DNA of 64,000 nt from CAYZJV01 sp049310885 (GCF_049310885.1 NZ_JBMDYO010000001.1:806001-870000); one strand, 5' to 3'. Counted from the first letter of the stretch, positions 8,431-17,402 are shown. Numbers and translations: made by a program. Notes: generated by a model not told the origin, from the sequence alone.

Positions 8431-8451
8431 TCCCACGAACAGGAGGGGAAA

Positions 8452-10740
8452 ATGCAAATAATCGGAACATCCTTGAATAGAGTGGATGCCAAGGAAAAAG
8501 TGACTGGCCAAGCAAAATATACTGGCGATCTGGTCAGTCCTCATGCCCTGGTAGCCAAAGTGCTGCACAGCACGATAGCCAACGGAATGGTAAAATCCTT
8601 CGATCTTGAAGAAGCATGGAAAGTTCCCGGTGTCATAGATATCGTTACCTGCTTCGATGTACCCGATATCGATTTTCCCACTGCCGGACATCCGTGGTCG
8701 ACCGAAAAGAAGCATCAGGATATCGCCGATAGGAAGCTTCTCAATACGAGAGTACGATTTTATGGAGACGATGTAGCTGCAGTTATCGCAGAAAATGAGA
8801 TAGCAGCTTCGCAAGCAATCAGGAAGATCAAAGTAACGTACGATGAGTACATGCCTATTCTCTCAGTTGAGTCGGCCATGAAACCGGGAGCTATGGCTAT
8901 CCATGAGGAGCGCCCCGACAATGTTGTGGTCCACTCGAACTATGAAGTAGGCAATTTTGAAGAAGCGATCGAAGAGCCGGATCTCATAAAAATTGAAGGC
9001 GATTACCAAACCCCAATCGTATCACACTGCCATATAGAGAACGCGTTCTCATTCGCCTACATGGAAGCGGGGAAAATTGTCGTGGTAAGTTCCACCCAGA
9101 TTCCCCATATCGTGCGACGCATCTGCTCGCAAGCATTAGGAATCGGTTACGGCGATATCCGTATCATCAAACCGTATATCGGAGGAGGCTTCGGAAACAA
9201 ACAGGATGCCCTCACTGAACCATTGAATGCCTTCCTCACTACCCGAGTGGGAGGTCGTCCGGTAAAACTGGAATATACACGCGAAGAGACCTTTGCCTGC
9301 ACACGAACACGACATGCTATGCAATTCCACATTGTTTCCTATGTACGTAAAGACGGGACCTTCGCAGCACGTTCAATTGATGCCTATTCCAATCAAGGCG
9401 CCTATGCTTCCCACGCCCATGCCTTGGTCGCCAATGCGGTGAACGGTTTTAGGATGATGTATCCCGTTGGAGCCATTAAAGGAAACGCCTACACGGTATA
9501 TACCAATATGCCGACCGCCGGAGCGATGCGTGCTTACGGTATCCCACAAATCGCATTTGCACTTGAAGCGCATGTGGATGACATCGTGAATAAAGCTGGT
9601 TTCGACCCCCTGGAATTCAGGAAGAAGAATATGATGCAGCTGGGATGGGTAGACCCGATCACCACCATTACCTGCCATTCCACTGGTTTGTCCGAATGTA
9701 TCGAAAAAGGCGATGCTTACCTTAACTACACCAAGAAACGGAAGAAATATGCCAAACAAAGCGGACCCATAAGAAAAGGTGTCGGGATGGGCATTTTCTG
9801 TTACAAGACAGGCGTCTATCCTATCAGTTTGGAAACTTCAGCTTGTCGCATGCTTCTGAATCAGGATGGTTCTGCACAGCTACAGATGGGAGCAACCGAA
9901 ATTGGACAAGGTGCCGACACAGTCTTCAGCATGATGGCTGCCGAAACACTTGGTTTCACTATGGACAAAATACATATCCTTAGCAAACAGGATACCGATG
10001 TAACGCCCTATGATACGGGTGCATATGCATCCCGGCAGACTTACGTATCGGGTATGGCGGTAAAGAAGACAGCCGAATCCCTGAAAAAGAAAATTCTTGA
10101 ATTCGCAGGTACCATGTTGGACAAGGATGCTTGGGATTTGGAGATACAGGACAATCAGGTGGTACATAAAAACCAGGATAAACCGCTCATTTCGGTTGCC
10201 CAGGTTGCCGAAGAGGCCTGTTACAGTCTGACTCACTCAAACCATATTGCTGCCGAAGAGACACACCATTGTAGCGACAATACCTATTCGTTCGGAACGT
10301 GTTTCGTTGAAATCGAAGTCGATATCCCCATGTGCCAGATCAAGGTCTTGGATATTGTAAATGTGCACGATTCTGGTCGGATCATCAACAAACAGACAGC
10401 CGAAGGTCAGGTCCATGGCGGAATGAGTATGGGGTTGGGATACGGTCTTACCGAATTCCTGAAATTCGATCCAAAGACGGGTCGCATGCTGAATGACAAT
10501 CTGCTCGATTATAAACTTATGACGGCTTTGGACACTCCTGAACTTCACGCAGAATTTGTCGAAACAGTAGATCCGACAGGACCATATGGGAACAAGTCCC
10601 TCGGAGAACCACCGATCATTCCTGTGGCTCCAGCACTGAGAAATGCGCTTCTCAATGCTACCGGGGTTGCTATCGATTCTATACCGCTCAATCCAGAAAA
10701 ACTCTTTTTTGCCTTCGAGAAGGCGGGACTTTTCAATTAA
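8452..10740 (+). CDS. Molybdenum hydroxylase large subunit (xanthine dehydrogenase family, Moco-binding)
   Basis: The start is the ATG at 8452, 3 bp after AGGAGGGG; an earlier in-frame GTG would translate through the structured leader. The protein has 762 residues, the size of a separate Moco subunit. An N-terminal a/b-hammerhead (about residues 10-130) is followed by the two Moco-binding domains. The glycine motif 'GGGFGNKQD' (244-252) and 'GAMRAYGIPQ' (357-366, with the Arg typical of purine hydroxylases) are present. So is the catalytic Glu in 'LGEPP' (about E719). The pattern is closest to bacterial XdhA-like purine hydroxylases, but nicotinate or other N-heterocycle substrates cannot be excluded. 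The protein acts in the cytoplasm with the FAD and 2Fe-2S subunits encoded next. Confidence 0.92.
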   Translation: MQIIGTSLNRVDAKEKVTGQAKYTGDLVSPHALVAKVLHSTIANGMVKSFDLEEAWKVPGVIDIVTCFDVPDIDFPTAGHPWSTEKKHQDIADRKLLNTRVRFYGDDVAAVIAENEIAASQAIRKIKVTYDEYMPILSVESAMKPGAMAIHEERPDNVVVHSNYEVGNFEEAIEEPDLIKIEGDYQTPIVSHCHIENAFSFAYMEAGKIVVVSSTQIPHIVRRICSQALGIGYGDIRIIKPYIGGGFGNKQDALTEPLNAFLTTRVGGRPVKLEYTREETFACTRTRHAMQFHIVSYVRKDGTFAARSIDAYSNQGAYASHAHALVANAVNGFRMMYPVGAIKGNAYTVYTNMPTAGAMRAYGIPQIAFALEAHVDDIVNKAGFDPLEFRKKNMMQLGWVDPITTITCHSTGLSECIEKGDAYLNYTKKRKKYAKQSGPIRKGVGMGIFCYKTGVYPISLETSACRMLLNQDGSAQLQMGATEIGQGADTVFSMMAAETLGFTMDKIHILSKQDTDVTPYDTGAYASRQTYVSGMAVKKTAESLKKKILEFAGTMLDKDAWDLEIQDNQVVHKNQDKPLISVAQVAEEACYSLTHSNHIAAEETHHCSDNTYSFGTCFVEIEVDIPMCQIKVLDIVNVHDSGRIINKQTAEGQVHGGMSMGLGYGLTEFLKFDPKTGRMLNDNLLDYKLMTALDTPELHAEFVETVDPTGPYGNKSLGEPPIIPVAPALRNALLNATGVAIDSIPLNPEKLFFAFEKAGLFN

Positions 10741-10752
10741 AGGGAGACCAAG

Positions 10753-11640
10753 ATGTACGATTTCAATACACTCTACGAAGCTAGTTCTGTGGAAGAAGCC
10801 CTGAAACTAAGAAAAGAACACCCTGAAGCCTTGGTCCTTGCCGGTGGAAGCGATATTTTCATTAAACTCCGCGAAGGTAAACTGGCTGGCTGTAATCTCA
10901 TCAGTATCTTCAAACTCGACGAATTACGTGGAGTCTATATGGAGAATGACGGAACCTTGCTCATCAGGCCGCTTACGAGCTTCTCGGGTATTACTTCCCA
11001 TCCACTGATCAAAGAACACATCCCGGTACTTGGAGAGGCCGTCGATCAAATCGGAGGACCTCAAATACGGAATATCGGGACCATTGGAGGTAATATCTGT
11101 AATGGCGTAACCAGTGCCGATTCGGCTTCAACACTCAAAGCCTACGATGCCATATTGGAGTTGTCCAGCGTAGATGGAGTGAGAAATCTTCCCTTCGCCG
11201 AATTCAACCTTAGCCCTGGCAAAGTGGATCTTCGTGCTGACGAAATCCTTACCGCCATTCGAATTCCAAAGGATAGTTACGAAGATACCCATGGGCACTA
11301 CATCAAGTATGCTATGCGTAAAGCAATGGATATCGCAACGTTGGGATGTTCTGTGAATGTGAAACTTACGAAGAACAAGAAAAGCATCAAACGGTTGCGT
11401 ATAGCATTCGGCGTGGCTGCCCCGACTCCCATTCGGTCATTCACCGCAGAAAAAAGTGCCAATGGACATACGTTGGATACCGAGTTGCTTGATCTTATAG
11501 GAGAAGGAGCTCTCTCGGATGTCTCTCCCCGGAGTAGCTGGCGGGCGGCAAAGGAATTCCGGCTGCATCTGGTGAAGGAGCTTGCACGACGGGCAACCGT
11601 AGCATCTATCGAAAAAGCTGGAGGCAAAATCAATGGCTAA
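10753..11640 (+). CDS. Molybdenum hydroxylase FAD-binding subunit (XdhB/CoxM type)
   Basis: A 295-residue protein starting 12 bp after the large subunit, with an AGGGAG ribosome site. The FAD-binding P-loop-like stretch 'LAGGSDIFIKLREGK' (about 31-45) and the segment 'GGPQIRNIGTIGGNICNG' are the hallmarks of this family, and the C-terminal CO-dehydrogenase flavoprotein domain follows. It passes electrons from the Mo/2Fe-2S subunits via FAD to an acceptor. Its 3' end overlaps the next gene by 8 bp, which argues for coupled synthesis of the complex. Confidence 0.93.
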   Translation: MYDFNTLYEASSVEEALKLRKEHPEALVLAGGSDIFIKLREGKLAGCNLISIFKLDELRGVYMENDGTLLIRPLTSFSGITSHPLIKEHIPVLGEAVDQIGGPQIRNIGTIGGNICNGVTSADSASTLKAYDAILELSSVDGVRNLPFAEFNLSPGKVDLRADEILTAIRIPKDSYEDTHGHYIKYAMRKAMDIATLGCSVNVKLTKNKKSIKRLRIAFGVAAPTPIRSFTAEKSANGHTLDTELLDLIGEGALSDVSPRSSWRAAKEFRLHLVKELARRATVASIEKAGGKING

Positions 11641-12118
11641 CAAACTCATTACGTGTACCATCAATGGTAAGAAACGGGAATATTATATCGATATCCGCTC
11701 CTCTTTGACCGATATGTTACGGGGAGAGGCAGGATTGGACAGTGTAAAACACGGTTGCGATGTCGGTGAGTGTGGAGCATGTACCGTACTGATTGACGGT
11801 CTGCCATTCAACTCCTGCATCTACCTAGCAATTTGGGCAGAAGGTAAAGACATCTTGACTTTGGAAGGCCTGAGCAATGTGAAAGGAACCATCAGCGATA
11901 TTCAACAGGCATTCATTGATGAAGGCGCTGTCCAATGTGGATTCTGTACGCCAGGGTTCATCATGTCCTCCATCCCTATCATTACAAGGAAAGAACCCTC
12001 CACCAGGGAGGAAATCCGTAAACAGGTCGCAGGAAATCTCTGCCGATGTACAGGATACGAGAAGATCGTAGATGCTATTGAAAAAACTCAGAAAAAGAGG
12101 ATTGCTGAACGAACGTAG
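11633..12118 (+). CDS. Molybdenum hydroxylase 2Fe-2S subunit (XdhC/CoxS type)
   Basis: A 161-residue small subunit with two [2Fe-2S] clusters. The N-terminal plant-type ferredoxin cluster is formed by 'GCDVGECGACTVLIDG' plus the downstream Cys in 'FNSCIY'. The C-terminal four-helix cluster shows 'QCGFCTPGFIMS' and 'NLCRCTGYEKIVDAI'. It is the electron wire between the molybdenum centre and FAD. The gene order L-M-S with overlap indicates a single operon of three structural subunits. No Moco-sulfurylase or accessory protein lies beside it, so maturation factors must be elsewhere. No clear terminator is visible in the 80-bp convergent gap after it. Confidence 0.95.
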   Translation: MANKLITCTINGKKREYYIDIRSSLTDMLRGEAGLDSVKHGCDVGECGACTVLIDGLPFNSCIYLAIWAEGKDILTLEGLSNVKGTISDIQQAFIDEGAVQCGFCTPGFIMSSIPIITRKEPSTREEIRKQVAGNLCRCTGYEKIVDAIEKTQKKRIAERT

Positions 12119-12199
12119 ACCAAGCGACTCGTAGTCTCATGGTTATCCATGCTGGAATGAAAGGTATGCAAGTAAGCTTTCGTTGGGGAATAGAAATTC

Positions 12200-15100
12200 T
12201 CAGCCTACCTCCGCTTCACTCTCATCTCCGCCATCTTCTACATCGGTACTGAGGATTTTGTCCATTTCTGCCAGTACCCCCTTGGTATAAGGACCAAAAT
12301 CAAATAGCGGGCGTAGACGCTTGAATAACGGTCGTACGAAGTGACGTAGCTGGCTTTTATCCTTCTCCTGGGTTGTCTTGTGTTGTAAGGCCAAAACAGT
12401 GACAGCGGAGGGAGAGAAGTAGGTTCCTACCTCACGGAAACCAAATTTCTTGTATAGTTTGATGGTCTTGGTATCATCCGAAAATACATCAATGATGACA
12501 TCCTCTATACCCTTGCTTCTTGCTAAGAGAAATACCAAGACGATCAATCCAATAGAAACCGAAGTATTACGCATTTCCGGTAGTACCGCGAGACGAATGA
12601 TCTCAGAACACTTCCTGGAATGCAAGACGGCATCGGCATCGAAGTAGCGAGATATCGGAAGTGGCCAAACAGTATCGGAGGTAATCAAAGAGACCGTTCC
12701 CACAGGTTGTAGACCTTTGAAAGCCAGAATATGGGTGGCTTTCTCGTCCTCTGCCCTATGGATCGTCTCCTCCATATAGCCTTTTTCTCCAACGAGAACT
12801 TTTCTCTGGATAAAGAAAACATCATTCATGCTTGCCTGATCGGTTACCATTCTGAAGCGGATCGCTTCCCTACCCGCCTCATTGAGAGGAAATATTGTCG
12901 TAAACTCTGAACCCACATTGACCTCACTCCGTACCCGAATTCGACCGCCCATCTTCTCAACAATCCCATAACAATTGCTTAATCCCAATCCGGTACCGGT
13001 ACCTGGGGCTTTAGTTGTGAAAAAAGGTGTGAATATTTGGCTAAGATGCTCCTCAGGAATACCACACCCCGAGTCGCTTACCCTTATATGAACAAATTCA
13101 TCCTTCTCAAAACAAGTCAATGTGAGCGTGCCATCCCCGTCCATAGCTTGGATTGCATTTACAATCAAATTAAGAAACAGTTGTTGCAAACTGCCCTCAT
13201 TGGCTTCGATAATCGGCAGGGCATGATAATTCCGCTTAACGGTAATACTGCTGGAATCTATACCGCGCATCGCCAAACGGAGAGAGAATTCAAGCACTTT
13301 GATGATATCAACCTGTTGGAGTTCCCTTACCTCCTCCTTTCGGGAGTAGATAGAAAGTTCTTTGATTACATCGGCTGCTGTCTTTGCATAGGAGAGGATA
13401 TCGGAAAGATACTCGTGATGTGGCGTAGACTCCTCTACTTCCGATAGCATGACCTCCGCCGTTCCATAGATTCCTGCAAGAGGATTGTTCAACTCATGAG
13501 CTATCCCAGCCGCCAAAGTACCGATACCAGCCATCTTCTCTGTTCTCACCAGCTCCTCTTGAAGGTTCTTCTGCTCGGTTATGTCATTGATAATCTCAAT
13601 AAAGACACTCTTGGAGTTTTCAGGAACTCGAACATTGTGGAATTGGAAAGAATAGATACTCTCTGCAACCTCCGCTTCAGTCTCCTGTACCACACCTGAA
13701 TGAAGACATTCCAGTCCTTGGCAAAAGCGACAGGGTTTGTTCCGCTGGAAAAACGCTCTATAGCATTTGCTTCCGATGAGCTCTTTCTTATTGTTTCCGA
13801 ACAGCGTTACTGCAGCGGTATTCGCCTCTTGGATGGAGTAATCGATATCAATGAGACATACAGGTGAGGCGATTCCATTAAAGATAGCCTCCAACTTGTT
13901 CTTGCTCATGGTGAGTTCATCACCCTGGACTTTCAATTTCTCAAATGAGAGGGCATTTTCCAGTGATAGGGAACTCTGGGCTGCCAGGATCTCCAAGGCT
14001 TCCATCTCAATCGAAGTGAGCATAGACTTCATTTGACTAAAGCCGATCAGGATATAACCGGCAATCTGTTTGCGGAAAATAAGGGGAATGATCACATCGG
14101 TAGGAGGAAGTTGCGAACCTACGATAAATTTCGGCTCTTCAGGTTTGAGACTGATAATCGATGAGATGTTTTCACGGCTTAACCTCTGAAGCGTCTCATT
14201 GACCGAATCCGAGAAGGAAAAGACTACTTCGTTACCATCATGGAGCTCGGTCGGGCAGTTGCTGTTGGCAATGAGAATAAATTTATCGGCATCATCAATA
14301 CGCTTGGCGACAAACAAGACCCACTCTGTCTTCAACCCAGTACTGAGATTCTCCACTACCTCGTGTCCAAGTTCCCGAAGATTGACAATCGTAGTCAACC
14401 GCTTACTCAGCTTCTTGATCGTGGTCTGATATGGATGACGTCGTGGTATAAGTACATTATCGACGATATAGGTAAAGAAGTTACGGATAGGCTGGAAAAT
14501 AAGAACTGTGGATATACCAAGGATCATCGAAAGTTGGAAGACATCTCCAGGAACGAACGATGGATTGAACAATCTGATGATTGAAATGATAAGGTAATAT
14601 GAGATGGATGCAATTATTGCAAGGATTGTTGAATATATGATCTTGAGACCCAAACGAGAGTAGTTGATCAACTTAAATTTATAAATGGTATAGAAGAGCA
14701 ACATCGCGTTGATTGTCGCAGTGAAGATATCAATAGGATATTTTCCGAGAGCAGGAAAAATATTCATGAATGTACCTACGAGCATGATCACCACACCAAC
14801 CAGAGGAGGTAGGAGATTGCTATGGCGGCCTTTCAATGGTTTTCGTTTTGTCCTAAAAAGCAGTACTCCTAAGGTAAAAAGCAGGTAAACATAGCTTACC
14901 GAATAGGCGAACACCGCACCTGGACCCAACTGATAGAAAAAGACGCCACTACTGGTGAATCCGGCATCATGGACGATGTTCCCGGTAATATTCAGGTAGG
15001 TGAGCGGTATAATGAGTAAATAACTGGAATAGATGAACCGTCTGATTATCTTGGTGTGTACTTCCAGGATGTCCAATATGAAATTCCCCAAGGCGAAAGG

Positions 15101-15331
15101 AACAGCAAGCAGACCAATCAACATCACCTTATTCCAAAACAGTGGCGTGAAGACTGTACTATTGAGGTGCATCATCATCGATCCGAAACTCCAGATGGAG
15201 ACGAAAATCATGTAGAGCTGGAAAGACCAATAGAAACGATCCTTCTTATACTGGAGAAAACCAAAGCTGGCAAAGGACACATAGAGGATGAAGGCCACAG
15301 CGGGAATGATGGTGGAAATATCAATGATCAT
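12200..15331 (-). CDS. Membrane sensor histidine kinase fused to a LuxI/FeeM-like GNAT acyltransferase domain
   Basis: A 1043-residue protein. Residues 1-290 hold about eight hydrophobic segments, like the 7TM sensing region of histidine kinases. Residues 300-460 resemble a GAF domain and 475-590 a PAS domain with a cysteine group (C523, C534, C537, C542). The HisKA helix has phospho-acceptor H612 in 'AHELNNPLAG', and the ATPase domain follows (N-box 'NLIVNAIQAM', 'DSGCGIPE', 'GTGLGLS'). Residues 820-980 are an extra domain. The stretches 'FFIQRKVLVGEKGYMEE', 'THILAFKGLQPVGTVSLI' and 'SEIIRLAVLPEMRN', then 'LYKKFGF', follow the layout of FeeM-type N-acyl amino acid synthases, LuxI and general GNATs. 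There is no receiver domain. The gene is divergent from the HD-GYP regulator operon, its likely partner. The kinase assignment is firm; the acyltransferase activity is inferred. Confidence 0.85.
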   Translation of the reverse strand: MIIDISTIIPAVAFILYVSFASFGFLQYKKDRFYWSFQLYMIFVSIWSFGSMMMHLNSTVFTPLFWNKVMLIGLLAVPFALGNFILDILEVHTKIIRRFIYSSYLLIIPLTYLNITGNIVHDAGFTSSGVFFYQLGPGAVFAYSVSYVYLLFTLGVLLFRTKRKPLKGRHSNLLPPLVGVVIMLVGTFMNIFPALGKYPIDIFTATINAMLLFYTIYKFKLINYSRLGLKIIYSTILAIIASISYYLIISIIRLFNPSFVPGDVFQLSMILGISTVLIFQPIRNFFTYIVDNVLIPRRHPYQTTIKKLSKRLTTIVNLRELGHEVVENLSTGLKTEWVLFVAKRIDDADKFILIANSNCPTELHDGNEVVFSFSDSVNETLQRLSRENISSIISLKPEEPKFIVGSQLPPTDVIIPLIFRKQIAGYILIGFSQMKSMLTSIEMEALEILAAQSSLSLENALSFEKLKVQGDELTMSKNKLEAIFNGIASPVCLIDIDYSIQEANTAAVTLFGNNKKELIGSKCYRAFFQRNKPCRFCQGLECLHSGVVQETEAEVAESIYSFQFHNVRVPENSKSVFIEIINDITEQKNLQEELVRTEKMAGIGTLAAGIAHELNNPLAGIYGTAEVMLSEVEESTPHHEYLSDILSYAKTAADVIKELSIYSRKEEVRELQQVDIIKVLEFSLRLAMRGIDSSSITVKRNYHALPIIEANEGSLQQLFLNLIVNAIQAMDGDGTLTLTCFEKDEFVHIRVSDSGCGIPEEHLSQIFTPFFTTKAPGTGTGLGLSNCYGIVEKMGGRIRVRSEVNVGSEFTTIFPLNEAGREAIRFRMVTDQASMNDVFFIQRKVLVGEKGYMEETIHRAEDEKATHILAFKGLQPVGTVSLITSDTVWPLPISRYFDADAVLHSRKCSEIIRLAVLPEMRNTSVSIGLIVLVFLLARSKGIEDVIIDVFSDDTKTIKLYKKFGFREVGTYFSPSAVTVLALQHKTTQEKDKSQLRHFVRPLFKRLRPLFDFGPYTKGVLAEMDKILSTDVEDGGDESEAEVG

Positions 15332-15343
15332 GCGAAATCCTTT

Positions 15344-15376
15344 TTGTACTATCCAAATGTACGCAACTTGTACTAT
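15344..15376. repeat. 9-bp direct repeat in the divergent promoter region
   Basis: TTGTACTAT occurs at 15344-15352 and again at 15368-15376, with a further GTAC at 15359-15362. It fills the 59-bp gap between the divergent kinase and methyltransferase genes and is a candidate regulator site shared by both. Confidence 0.45.
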
Positions 15377-15390
15377 TATAGTGGAAGTCT

Positions 15391-15933
15391 ATGGAATTTA
15401 TCAAACTATTTATAGTGGGATTCGCAGGATATTTATTATCTGGATTCCATGATGTAGCGATGTTGTACAACAAATCTTCACTGAAGAGAATCCTCTCTTT
15501 GGGTTTCTTCATTACGGCTATTCCCTATGTATATCTATTCGCCACCTATACATCACCCCATGGCAAGGCAATCGTCCTAACTACGATCCTGCTGATAACC
15601 CTTTTCGGTCTCCTGCTTATATATTCGGTTTTCATAGAGACAGCTCTTTTTTCATCGAAAGCTGGAACTCTCTATAGTGAGGGAACCTACCGTTTTTCCA
15701 GACATCCTGGATTCCTCTGGTACACCAAAATAAATGTACTGGTTGCCTTCTATTTCTGGAATTTCCACATCACGCTACTCTGCGTGGGGCTGATTGCCTG
15801 CAATCTTATCCTTATAAGCATTGAAGATATCATTCTCTTTCCCAAGTTATTTCCCACCTATAATGACTATAGGCAGAACACTCCATTTATCATATCACTA
15901 AAGAATCTATATTCTGGGAGAAAAGGCCGATGA
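15391..15933 (+). CDS. Membrane methyltransferase-like protein (ICMT/PEMT family-like)
   Basis: A 180-residue protein with about five hydrophobic segments. After residue 90 it shows the pattern of isoprenylcysteine carboxyl methyltransferase and phospholipid N-methyltransferase relatives: 'EGTYRFSRHPGFLWY' corresponds to the conserved G-x-Y-x-x-x-RHP-x-Y region. 'IEDIILFPKLFPTYNDYRQNTP' corresponds to the C-terminal E-x8-F-G-x-x-Y-x-x-Y motif, with changes. Family members methylate lipid-linked carboxyl or amino groups with S-adenosylmethionine. The gene ends 4 bp inside the response regulator gene, so the two are coupled, and it is divergent from the kinase-acyltransferase. A role in modifying a lipid-like signal is only a hypothesis. 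A GGAAG ribosome site lies close before the ATG. Confidence 0.6.
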   Translation: MEFIKLFIVGFAGYLLSGFHDVAMLYNKSSLKRILSLGFFITAIPYVYLFATYTSPHGKAIVLTTILLITLFGLLLIYSVFIETALFSSKAGTLYSEGTYRFSRHPGFLWYTKINVLVAFYFWNFHITLLCVGLIACNLILISIEDIILFPKLFPTYNDYRQNTPFIISLKNLYSGRKGR

Positions 15934-16955
15934 ACAAGCACATTGTTACAACTGACGACGATCCGGCAATCCGCAAGGTCCTACAACTGTTTCTCACCAA
16001 GGAGGGCTATCAGGTTACTCCTTGTAAAAATGGACATGAGCTGGAGGATGTACTCTTAGCCAAAGGGGAGACTATTGACTTGGTTCTCTTAGATATTAAG
16101 ATGCCAGGTCCCAGTGGTTTCGAAATGCTCGAAGTTATTCAGCGAAAACACTCGTCAATTCCAGTCGTAATGCTCACTGCGTTTAATGATCTGGATACAG
16201 GAATGAAGGCAATTAGGGCAGGAGCCTCCGATTATCTGACAAAACCTGTCCGAAGGGAAACTCTTCTCGCTTGTATTGATCGGACCATATCCAAATCTGC
16301 CCTACAGAAAGAACGGGAGTCCAGACAATCACAAGAGAAAGATTATCAGAAGGGATTGGAAATAGAACTTAGCCGGGCAATGGAGGCACTCAAGAATACC
16401 ACTAGAGCAACACTTGAAGCATTCTCGGAAACCATTGAACAGAAAGATGCTTATACCAAAGGACACTGCAATAGAGTCCGCAACATATCTGTAGCTCTGG
16501 GCAAAGCCTTAAGATTATCACATGAACGATTGGCTATACTCGAAGGCGGGGCACTCTTGCACGACATTGGGAAAATTGGCATCTCAGAGGAAATACTCAA
16601 TAAGAAAGGCAAGTTGACGCAGATGGAGTTTGATATCATCCGGATGCACCCGATATCTGGTGAAAGGATAATCAACCATATCGAAATGTTCCAACCGTAT
16701 CGACCGATTATCCGCAGCCACCATGAAAGGATGGATGGAACAGGCTATCCCGATGGACTGAAAGGTGAAGAAATTCCATTCGATGTTCGTATTGTAAGTC
16801 TAGCTGATGCTTTTGATGCCATGACAAGTAATAGGGCATACCGTTCAGCTCTTCCGACCGAAATAGCTGTTGAAGAAATAAAAATATGTTCTGGAACTCA
16901 ATTCGATCCTGAAATCGTCGAGGTATTTATGGAGAAGGAAATTTTCCTCTTGTAA
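15930..16955 (+). CDS. Response regulator with HD-GYP phosphodiesterase domain
   Basis: A protein of 341 residues. The receiver domain covers residues 1-120, with the acidic D9-D11, phospho-acceptor D55 in 'LVLLDIKMPG' and K105 in 'LTKPV'. A helical linker leads to the HD-GYP domain, which has H211-D212 in 'LLHDIGKIG' and the intact 'HHERMDGTGYP' signature (264-274). HD-GYP proteins hydrolyse cyclic di-GMP or related dinucleotides; all metal and GYP residues needed for activity are seen. There is no DNA-binding domain. It overlaps the methyltransferase-like gene by 4 bp and faces the orphan kinase gene, so phosphotransfer between them is the natural reading. The next gene is convergent after only 3 bp, with no terminator seen. 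Confidence 0.93.
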   Translation: MNKHIVTTDDDPAIRKVLQLFLTKEGYQVTPCKNGHELEDVLLAKGETIDLVLLDIKMPGPSGFEMLEVIQRKHSSIPVVMLTAFNDLDTGMKAIRAGASDYLTKPVRRETLLACIDRTISKSALQKERESRQSQEKDYQKGLEIELSRAMEALKNTTRATLEAFSETIEQKDAYTKGHCNRVRNISVALGKALRLSHERLAILEGGALLHDIGKIGISEEILNKKGKLTQMEFDIIRMHPISGERIINHIEMFQPYRPIIRSHHERMDGTGYPDGLKGEEIPFDVRIVSLADAFDAMTSNRAYRSALPTEIAVEEIKICSGTQFDPEIVEVFMEKEIFLL

Positions 16956-16958
16956 CGG

Positions 16959-17402
16959 TCAGCTCTCTTTCCGTACTGAGACAGAGACATCAATACGTAC
17001 TTCAGTCTTCATGGAATTGGAGATGAGACAATATTTTTCGGCTTTTTCCAGTAGTTTGATGGTCTTTTCCACATCTGAATCCTTCCCGACAACAACTTTC
17101 GGATATATCGTTATCTTTGTGAACTGGAGTCCACCTTCGCCCTTCTCCATGGTTCCCTCAGCCTCGGAAGTATAGTTAAAGAATTCCAACTTCGATTTCT
17201 CTGCGATCGAAAGAAATGTAGTCATAAGGCAGATTTCTGCAGCTCCTACAAAAAGATGCTCAGGAGACCAGATATCGGGATGTCCACCAGGAAACTCAAT
17301 CGGTGTTGCGACTTCAATATTCGGCATCCCCTTGGTTGCCAACTTTCCTTTTCTTTGCGTGCTCCATTGTACTTGAGTATGGTACGTATGTATATCGCTC
17401 AT
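16959..17402 (-). CDS. OsmC/Ohr-family protein
   Basis: A protein of 147 residues from the ATG at 17402, which has GAGGAT at correct distance; an upstream in-frame start would add nine residues without a ribosome site. The two family cysteines are present in 'GAAEICLMTTFLSIAEKS' and 'AEKYCLISNSM'. This family contains thiol-dependent peroxidases that reduce organic hydroperoxides and are cytoplasmic. With both cysteines kept, a peroxidase role is plausible, but the variant lacks the strong Ohr signature, so it is best called OsmC-like. Confidence 0.85.
   Translation of the reverse strand: MSDIHTYHTQVQWSTQRKGKLATKGMPNIEVATPIEFPGGHPDIWSPEHLFVGAAEICLMTTFLSIAEKSKLEFFNYTSEAEGTMEKGEGGLQFTKITIYPKVVVGKDSDVEKTIKLLEKAEKYCLISNSMKTEVRIDVSVSVRKES

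Noticed and set aside
8356..8451. N-terminal extension of the Mo-hydroxylase large subunit from an upstream GTG
   Set aside because: The extension has no family similarity and runs through a structured leader; the ATG at 8452 has a near-perfect ribosome site.
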